From JAGOTP01 sp964443315 (GTDB taxonomy: Bacteria > Patescibacteriota > Patescibacteriia > 2-12-FULL-60-25), in contig CAYUCP010000041.1 of NCBI GenBank assembly GCA_964443315.1, positions 1 to 6,398 on the forward strand: DNA of 6,398 nucleotides, written 5' to 3'. The notes below the pieces were generated by a model, which had not been told where the DNA came from, searched no databases, and was given only the letters and a program-made list of their open reading frames with translations. Position numbers and translations under genes: made by a program. This document shows positions 1 to 4,127 of this stretch, piece by piece. Every line of letters starts with the position of its first letter. Position 1 is the stretch's first letter.

Positions 1-36
1 ATTTACTTCAATATACATTTAAATAAAAATAGACAA

Positions 37-69
37 CTTTTCCTTAATTTTTAAGCAAATTCTAATAAC
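37..69. repeat. Direct repeat copy 1 (33 bp, AT-rich)
   Basis: The core at 42-63 reads CCTTAATTTTTAAG followed by CAAATTCT, then AATAAC. It matches copies 2 and 3 across about 33 bp with a few substitutions. Inside it, CTTAA and TTAAG flank TTT, a weak hairpin. Start-to-start distance to copy 2 is 70 bp. Confidence 0.75.
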
Positions 70-106
70 AAATAAATATCTATATTAAAAAATAATTAAA
101 ATGCTT

Positions 107-139
107 TTTTACCTTAATTTTTAAGTAAATTCTCATAGT
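107..139. repeat. Direct repeat copy 2 (33 bp, AT-rich)
   Basis: The core at 112-133 reads CCTTAATTTTTAAG followed by TAAATTCT and differs from copy 1 by one base. The flanks (TTTTA before, CATAGT after) also resemble the other copies. Distance to copy 3 is 93 bp, so the spacing is irregular. Confidence 0.75.
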
Positions 140-167
140 TTCTATAATTATTCCCACATTCTCCACA

Positions 168-189
168 TTATGTTAAATACTCAACATAA
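168..189. repeat. Small inverted repeat
   Basis: TTATGTT (168-174) and AACATAA (183-189) are perfect 7-bp inverted copies with an 8-nt loop. The stem is AT-rich and weak. On the plus strand it is followed by an A-rich run, and on the minus strand there is no T-tract, so I do not call it a terminator. It may be chance in such AT-rich DNA. Confidence 0.35.
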
Positions 190-199
190 AAAATAATAT

Positions 200-232
200 T
201 TTTACCTTAATTTTTAAATAAATTCTTATAAC
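200..232. repeat. Direct repeat copy 3, overlapping the comEA stop codon
   Basis: The core at 205-226 reads CCTTAATTTTTAAA followed by TAAATTCT, two differences from copy 2. Its right end runs over the comEA stop codon (226-228). A partial fourth match, CCTTAATTTTTT, sits at 244-255 inside the last codons of comEA, so the repeat unit may have arisen from, or converged with, the comEA 3' end. Confidence 0.75.
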
Positions 233-849
233 TTTATTTGATCCTTAATTTTTTCAAAACTTTTTGGTCCAATACCTGGTACATGCATAATGTCTTCTAG
301 TTGCCCAAACAAACCCTTTTCCTGCCTAAACTTAATAATCGCCTGGGCTGTGGCTGGCCCAATCCCGTTGACCTCCACCAAGTCAGCCTCATTTCCATAA
401 TTAATACTTGCCTTGGCCTCTTTAATTACGCTCATAGTACTATTTGTACTCTTAGCGCTACTGGCCATATTCACCTCTGGGATAAATATCTTTTGACCGT
501 CGTGCAACACCTCCGCTCTATTTAAATTAGCCTCCACCCAAGCCCTATCTGCTTTAGCAGACAGCCCACCCGAGCGCAGAAGTGCGTCTATCACCCTATC
601 TTTGGGTAAAAACTCATATACTCCTGGTTTGACCACCGCTCCCCCCACATCCACCATTATTTTTTCGTTTCTTACCACCGCAGTCGGCACCGATGTTACT
701 TTACTGGTCTTTGCAGTACTACTACTCACCCCCAGAGTCTTTCCTTGAGACTTTTTAAAACTAATCCCTACCCCCACCACCACCATGATAATCCCGATAC
801 TCAGTAGTACATCTACCCAAACAATCCTTGCCAATAATTGTTTTATCAC
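226..849 (-). CDS. comEA: ComEA-family competence DNA-binding protein (SLBB + helix-hairpin-helix)
   Basis: This 207-aa protein has the classical ComEA layout. Residues 8-30 form one membrane-spanning helix that anchors it in the cytoplasmic membrane. A Ser/Thr-rich linker follows, then an SLBB domain (about 64-126, with VDVGGAVVKPGVYEF and a GQKIFIPEV end). The C-terminus (about 147-207) has two helix-hairpin-helix motifs, VNGIGPATAQAI and VPGIGPKSFEKI, which bind the DNA backbone without sequence specificity. In the family, ComEA captures incoming double-stranded DNA outside the membrane and hands it to the ComEC channel; comEC is not in this window. The start is GTG at 847-849, directly preceded by an in-frame TGA, so no longer form is possible. 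It lies 15 bp after the methyltransferase stop, but a TATACT box exactly 6 nt before the GTG suggests its own leaderless promoter. ComEA is widely conserved in Patescibacteria, which are thought to use DNA uptake to obtain nucleotides. Confidence 0.9.
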   Translation of the reverse strand: MIKQLLARIVWVDVLLSIGIIMVVVGVGISFKKSQGKTLGVSSSTAKTSKVTSVPTAVVRNEKIMVDVGGAVVKPGVYEFLPKDRVIDALLRSGGLSAKADRAWVEANLNRAEVLHDGQKIFIPEVNMASSAKSTNSTMSVIKEAKASINYGNEADLVEVNGIGPATAQAIIKFRQEKGLFGQLEDIMHVPGIGPKSFEKIKDQIKL

Positions 850-855
850 TCACCC

Positions 856-884
856 AGTATATTATTATTTTGAAACTATTTCCA
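856..884 (-). promoter_or_regulatory. Predicted leaderless promoter of comEA
   Basis: On the minus strand TATACT (861-856) lies exactly 6 nt before the GTG start, so +1 would fall on the G. A 4/6 match to the -35 box, TGGAAA (884-879), sits 17 bp upstream; shifting by one gives TTGGAA with an 18-bp spacer. The -10 box begins 3 bp after the methyltransferase stop codon. GGGTGA between the box and GTG resembles part of a Shine-Dalgarno sequence, but it abuts the start codon directly. Confidence 0.55.
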
Positions 885-2151
885 AAGCCGGTAGCGGGAA
901 AATTAATTTACCCCCCTGGGCTAAATACTTTTTTACCTTCGGCATTTTTAAGAAAAATTCTTTAAAGTGATATGGGCCCACCACCAAATAATTAGGTTTT
1001 CCCTCAAAAACTTCATCCTCCGAAACTATTGGTATGTTCGTTCCCGGAGTCACTCGTCCAAACTTGTCTGGATTAACCTCTCCAATTTTTGGAAGCAAAC
1101 TAGTATTTACCCGACAATATTGTAATACCGCATTAAACTTAGTCGAAGCCCCCAAGCCATACACTTTCTCCCCCTTACTCTTAATCTTTTTTAGCAAGTT
1201 TCTAAAATTCTTTTTATGTAATTTCGCAAAGCTTTCAAAATTATTATATATTGATAATTCTTCCAATCCCAAGATTTTTTCCGCATTTTCCAATAATTTT
1301 ACACTCGCATGCTCAGGTCCTTTTTGAAAATGACCCGCCACCACCCTAAAACTGCCACCATTACAATCGTTTAACTCTACTCTTCTAATACTTAGTCCAG
1401 CTTCTTTTAGAATCCGGCTAATTACCGCCAAAGAATAATATTCCAAATGCTCCTGCACTGCCGTATCGTACATATTTTTGGCCAACATAAACAAAGTGTA
1501 ACTTTGTTCTAATATCCAAACCCCTTCAGGATGCAAGATTTTCTTTATATCTTTGGCAAAAGCCACCGGATCTTCCAAATCATAAAAACAAGCGATAGAT
1601 GTAACTATTTTCGCTTTTTGTTTCAGGCTGTTCCCAAAATAATTGTAAAAGGCTTTAGCCCCAAAAAAACTATCTATTGCCACAATATCTTGCTTGTAAA
1701 ATGCTTTAAACTTCTTCGCCGTTGGATCCATGCCCACCAATCTTAGTTTTTTCTTTTGCATATTCTGATACACCCCCAACAAAGTTCCGTCGTTACTCCC
1801 GATATCTAAGACCAAATCCCCCGTCTTAATTTTTACTAAATCCAAGGAAAATCTGGCCAGCTCCGTAAGGTGTTCTACCATCGAACGGTTTAACCCAGAA
1901 CGATAACCATAGTTATCTCCATACATGGTTTCCGGAGCAACCGTATGTTTTATTTGTACCAATCCACAAGCCCCTTCTCCGTGACATTTAACTAAAATTA
2001 CGGGCGAGCTTTCAATTTTCTCCCCTTTTCGTGGAAAAACTCCCGTCAAAGCCTGTCTGCCTAAATTCAATATCGGCACCAAGTTAGTATTTCCACAGAC
2101 TCGACATTTTTTTATTTCTACAAAAGACATATTTGTCAGTGATTTTATCAC
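865..2151 (-). CDS. Class I SAM-dependent C-methyltransferase, NDP-sugar type (zinc-binding / SAM / C-terminal domains)
   Basis: The 428-aa protein shows three domains in the order known from deoxysugar C-methyltransferases (Methyltransf_13, _23 and _14 families; examples TylC3, NovU, TcaB9). Counting from the GTG start, the N-terminal zinc module has a CxxC pair (Cys16, Cys19) and a second pair (Cys56, Cys62), then YGYRSG near 81-86. The Rossmann SAM site is VLDIGSNDG (about 114-122). The middle has EQSY (about 215) and the family signature EHLEYYSL (from about 234), which carries the Glu-His pair thought to act in catalysis. The C-terminal domain has GLGASTKFNAVLQY (about 332-345) and a VVGPYHF stretch. 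The expected reaction is methyl transfer from SAM to carbon 3 of a keto-deoxysugar nucleotide in the cytoplasm, but the real substrate cannot be read from sequence. Odd points: the second Cys pair is CxxxxxC where CxxC is usual, and the common HEH is QEH. I chose GTG at 2149-2151 because it lies 6 nt after TATACT; TTG at 2154 or ATG at 2130 are alternatives. Confidence 0.85.
   Translation of the reverse strand: MIKSLTNMSFVEIKKCRVCGNTNLVPILNLGRQALTGVFPRKGEKIESSPVILVKCHGEGACGLVQIKHTVAPETMYGDNYGYRSGLNRSMVEHLTELARFSLDLVKIKTGDLVLDIGSNDGTLLGVYQNMQKKKLRLVGMDPTAKKFKAFYKQDIVAIDSFFGAKAFYNYFGNSLKQKAKIVTSIACFYDLEDPVAFAKDIKKILHPEGVWILEQSYTLFMLAKNMYDTAVQEHLEYYSLAVISRILKEAGLSIRRVELNDCNGGSFRVVAGHFQKGPEHASVKLLENAEKILGLEELSIYNNFESFAKLHKKNFRNLLKKIKSKGEKVYGLGASTKFNAVLQYCRVNTSLLPKIGEVNPDKFGRVTPGTNIPIVSEDEVFEGKPNYLVVGPYHFKEFFLKMPKVKKYLAQGGKLIFPLPALEIVSK
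2139..2151. promoter_or_regulatory. Small palindrome at the methyltransferase start, possible operator
   Basis: GTGAT (2139-2143) and ATCAC (2147-2151) are perfect inverted copies around TTT. The palindrome covers the first codons of the methyltransferase and lies upstream of the plus-strand -10 box, where an activator or repressor could bind. Five-base arms are short enough to be chance. Confidence 0.25.
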
Positions 2152-2156
2152 CAAGA

Positions 2157-2185
2157 TAGTATACTAGATTAATGCACCCTGTCCG
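2157..2185. promoter_or_regulatory. Symmetric bidirectional promoter shared by the divergent genes
   Basis: TAGTATACTA (2157-2166) is a perfect palindrome and reads TATACT on both strands: 2160-2165 on plus and 2163-2158 on minus. On the plus strand AGATTA separates the box from ATG at 2172; on the minus strand ATCTTG separates it from GTG at 2151. Both gaps are exactly 6 nt, so both transcripts are predicted to start on the start codon. A 4/6 -35 match for the minus direction is CGGACA (2185-2180) with a 16-bp spacer. For plus, only TTGTCA (2133-2138) is seen, with a 21-bp spacer that is too long, so that direction may rely on the -10 box or an activator. Confidence 0.6.
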
Positions 2186-2798
2186 CACCGCCCTCTATTT
2201 TGCCCTTTCTACTCTTGCCGTCTTTCTTTATGTCCTAGTGGCTCCTACTTTACACCTCACTCCCCAAGTCTTTGCCGGCCTAACTTTAGCCTTAACTATA
2301 TCTTGGTTTTACCAAAAGCAATTAAATCTATATCTCTTAAATGCTGCCCTAGTTTTACTGGTTCTAAGTAGTGGTGGTCTGACCTCTCCTTGGCTCTTTG
2401 TGCTTTATTTCATTTTATTTCTCTCCGCCCTACAAAATCATCCTCTAGTCATCCTAGTCCACAGTTTATCTATTCTGGTCGTCCTCATGCAATTTGTCAC
2501 CAAATTGCCCCATCTAATTACCCTCCTTTCCTTGGTTATCGTTTCTCCTTTAATCTATTTCACTTCCAAACTTAACCAAGACCTGGAAAAAACCGCCAAC
2601 AAGCTTTCTACGGAACAAACCAATGTCCTTTTTTGGCTCAGCCTTAGCTTCAAGCGCCAAGTCCAACAAAACCTAGAAATCTTGCAAAAACTTAGCTCTG
2701 AAACTAATAATCCCACTTCCAAAAAACAACTAGAAACTCTTACCGAAAACCACAAAAACTTTCTCAAAACTGGTCAAAAAATCATCAATGAAAACTAA
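2172..2798 (+). CDS. Polytopic membrane protein with a C-terminal helical tail, unknown function
   Basis: I do not recognise a named family for this 208-aa protein. Residues 7-131 are almost entirely hydrophobic and can form five or six membrane helices (about 7-26, 31-47, 52-66, 71-88, 90-108, 113-131), with short loops such as SSGGLTSP near 66-73. Residues 132-208 are hydrophilic and strongly helical, rich in Lys, Gln, Asn and Glu, probably a cytoplasmic coiled-coil tail. The plan resembles the input half of a membrane histidine kinase that stops at its dimerisation helices; the stretch around 155-172 could be a degenerate version of such a helix, but there is no clear phospho-acceptor His motif and no ATPase domain. 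That comparison is inference. The ATG lies 6 nt after the shared TATACT box, and no Shine-Dalgarno sequence is present. The 3' end overlaps the next gene by 11 bp, so the two are likely co-transcribed. Confidence 0.75.
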   Translation: MHPVRTALYFALSTLAVFLYVLVAPTLHLTPQVFAGLTLALTISWFYQKQLNLYLLNAALVLLVLSSGGLTSPWLFVLYFILFLSALQNHPLVILVHSLSILVVLMQFVTKLPHLITLLSLVIVSPLIYFTSKLNQDLEKTANKLSTEQTNVLFWLSLSFKRQVQQNLEILQKLSSETNNPTSKKQLETLTENHKNFLKTGQKIINEN

Positions 2799-3663
2799 TA
2801 ATCAAATGTTTAATTTTAAACTTAACTACCCCAGTCCCCCGATGTCCATCGGGGTCCAGCCCCTAGATAGGGGCAATAACTATGCAAAAAATTCTCCCTA
2901 TCTAGGGAGTACTCCGATCCTGCAACAGCGGATCGGAGGGAGGGTAGTAAAAACTGCCTTTTTTCTAATAATATTTAACTTTCTTTTTTTTGTGCCCTCC
3001 AAAGCCGAAAACTTTTCTTCTTCTAATTTTCAAATAATCATGGGTAACCTCAACCTCACCGGCGGTGGCAAAACTTCTCCTAGTTTTAACCTGACCGACA
3101 CAGTCGGCCAAAATGCCCCAGGACAATACGATGGTTCTTCTACCATCGTCAAAGGTGGCTTTCAATATATTTACGACACTTTGCAATATTTTACCTTTCA
3201 GATAAATTCTTTAACTATCCCTTTTGGTACCCTGGTCCCTGGTACTCCATCTACAGCCAGTAATACCCTTACTATTACTACTCCCTATGGCAAAGGCTAC
3301 GAAATCTATGCCAAAGAAAACCATGCCCTAAAAATAATTGGCAGTGGCATTACTATTCCCGACACCAAGTGTGACGCTGGCACCTGTTCTGAGTCCACTA
3401 GTGGTACTTGGTCCAGTAATTCCATTTACGGCTTTGGTCTAAATGCCAGTGGCGACGGAGCCACCGCCTACTTTAGTAGTGGCAGCCAATATCGCCAGTT
3501 TGCCGACGCCTCCCTGGGCGAAAGTCCCCAAATTATTTCTTCGGAAAATGTCAGTGTTAAAAATAAAGTCACCACTGTCAATTACAAACTCAATGTTTCC
3601 ACCGTCCAATCCGCAGGCAATTACGAAAACGCCATTACCTATATCGCCGTACCCAAGTACTAA
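2788..3663 (+). CDS. Secreted beta-rich surface protein with an in-frame palindromic insertion near the N-terminus
   Basis: As read, the protein has 291 aa. A hydrophobic stretch at about 55-70 followed by VPSKA and Glu-Asn looks like a type I signal peptide with cleavage near residue 73. It sits behind a roughly 50-residue lead far longer than a normal n-region. The mature part is rich in Ser, Thr, Gly and Asn with alternating beta pattern: a first segment about 77-127 (FNLTDTVGQNAPGQYDG), then FGTLVPGTPSTASNTLT (146-162) and a C-terminal domain ending NAITYIAVPKY. Cys195 and Cys200 may form a small disulfide loop. I associate this style with secreted proteins of Microgenomates bacteria, from memory only; the function is unknown and it may be a cell-surface protein. 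The lead is encoded by GC-rich palindromes (2836-2940). No ATG, GTG or TTG lies in frame between them and the hydrophobic core, so translation must pass through them. I use ATG 2788, which overlaps the upstream gene; ATG 2806 or 2842 are possible. No Shine-Dalgarno or TA box precedes these starts, which suggests translational coupling. Confidence 0.75.
   Translation: MKTNNQMFNFKLNYPSPPMSIGVQPLDRGNNYAKNSPYLGSTPILQQRIGGRVVKTAFFLIIFNFLFFVPSKAENFSSSNFQIIMGNLNLTGGGKTSPSFNLTDTVGQNAPGQYDGSSTIVKGGFQYIYDTLQYFTFQINSLTIPFGTLVPGTPSTASNTLTITTPYGKGYEIYAKENHALKIIGSGITIPDTKCDAGTCSESTSGTWSSNSIYGFGLNASGDGATAYFSSGSQYRQFADASLGESPQIISSENVSVKNKVTTVNYKLNVSTVQSAGNYENAITYIAVPKY
2836..2940. repeat. Cluster of four GC-rich palindromes inside a coding region (REP/MITE-like)
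   Basis: Four hairpins follow each other. A: CCCCGATG / CATCGGGG (2837-2854). B: GCCCCTA / TAGGGGC (2859-2874). C: CTCCCTA / TAGGGAG (2894-2909). D: CTCCGATCC / GGATCGGAG (2912-2938) with a 9-nt loop. CCCTAGATAGGG (2861-2872) in B is the exact reverse complement of CCCTATCTAGGG (2896-2907) in C, so B and C can also pair with each other. A and D share CCGAT...ATCGG arms. GGAGTACTCC (2906-2915) joins C and D. The block is much more GC-rich than its surroundings and stays open only in the frame used by the gene; both other plus-strand frames meet a TAG within B. In-frame palindromic insertions are known from Rickettsia palindromic elements, but this sequence need not be related to those. Confidence 0.8.
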
Positions 3664-3675
3664 TCTACCACCACC

Positions 3676-4080
3676 TTACCTACCCGTAGGTCTAACACAT
3701 TTATGTTTAGTTGAACCAAGTATCCCACTTTCTTTTGTAAGCATGACTGGCGATCGGTATACTCTACAAACCACCTCATCGCCCGGCTTCAGACTTGCCT
3801 CCATATCCTCATACTGCATTCTTTGTCCATTTGAGCCAGAGATCTCTAAGACATATCTCGTTGTCTCTCTTGTAAAATTCTTAACCACCGGTACTTCTAC
3901 CAAATTACTCGAAACAACCCTAGCGCTAATTTCTGTTCCGGTATCCACCCAAATAGCGTAGTTCGCCAGAATAGCCAGCACTGGCAAAGCACCGACCAAT
4001 CTCCATTTTAATCGCTCTCTTTTCCATTTTTTAAGCTCAAGTTCCCTTTCATTTGGAGCAACTTTTCTTATTTCCTTCAT
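3676..4080 (-). CDS. Small single-pass membrane protein with an extracytoplasmic beta domain, unknown function
   Basis: I do not recognise a family for this 134-aa protein. The N-terminal 26 residues are highly charged with many Lys and Arg and should stay in the cytoplasm. Residues about 27-45 (ending ILANYAIWV) form one membrane helix. The remaining 88 residues are polar with beta-strand character (SARVVSSNLVEVPVV, RYVLEISGSNGQRMQYEDM) and contain LKPGDEVVCRVYRSP, reminiscent of a small beta-barrel edge. Two cysteines (105, 128) could form a disulfide outside the membrane. The start ATG (4078-4080) lies 5 nt after a consensus TATAAT box. Its stop codon lies 12 bp from the stop of the convergent secreted-protein gene. 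It is separated from the large gene upstream by 47 bp that hold its own promoter. Confidence 0.75.
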   Translation of the reverse strand: MKEIRKVAPNERELELKKWKRERLKWRLVGALPVLAILANYAIWVDTGTEISARVVSSNLVEVPVVKNFTRETTRYVLEISGSNGQRMQYEDMEASLKPGDEVVCRVYRSPVMLTKESGILGSTKHKCVRPTGR

Positions 4081-4085
4081 CCATA

Positions 4086-4114
4086 ATTATACCCCATAAC
4101 TACCTATTTGTCAA
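4086..4114 (-). promoter_or_regulatory. Consensus sigma-70 promoter, predicted leaderless
   Basis: On the minus strand TTGACA (4114-4109), a 17-bp spacer (4108-4092) and TATAAT (4091-4086) make a perfect housekeeping promoter. Only 5 nt separate TATAAT from the ATG at 4080, so normal +1 placement falls at the start codon and leaves no room for a ribosome binding site. This is the strongest promoter by sequence in the window. Confidence 0.85.
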
Positions 4115-4127
4115 TATTATAAGCTTA

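Larger units (their letters stand above)
1..225. other. Very AT-rich gene-free stretch downstream of comEA
   Basis: No reading frame here looks coding on either strand, and I see no tRNA or rRNA. The stretch is mostly A and T. It contains three imperfect 33-bp direct repeats (annotated separately) and one small inverted repeat at 168-189. It lies 3' of comEA, so it may hold the 3' end of that transcript, but I see no GC-rich stem followed by a T-run on the minus strand. The window edge cuts it at base 1, so the repeat cluster may continue to the left. Confidence 0.7.

Noticed and set aside
37..232. Calling the AT-rich repeats a CRISPR array
   Set aside because: Only three imperfect copies, unequal intervals (about 37 and 60 bp), and no cas gene in the window. 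Kept as plain direct repeats.
847..852. Reading UGA as glycine (genetic code 25), suggested by exclusive TAA stops
   Set aside because: No main gene needs UGA readthrough to be intact, and each has a sensible end at TAA. Exclusive TAA use in six genes is expected in AT-rich DNA.
2152..2154. TTG at 2154 as the methyltransferase start
   Set aside because: It only lengthens the protein by one residue. GTG 2151 fits the 6-nt distance from TATACT seen at the other genes and is a more common start codon.
2555..2767. 70-codon minus-strand frame inside the membrane protein gene
   Set aside because: Antisense shadow of a well-supported gene, Ser/Leu/Arg-rich translation, no start signal of the type seen at the other genes.
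3443..3961. A 172-codon plus-strand frame crossing the end of the secreted-protein gene and the antisense of the small membrane protein
   Set aside because: It is a shadow frame: Pro/Ser/Leu-rich low-complexity translation with no domain, overlapping two better-supported genes that have promoters and clear protein architecture.
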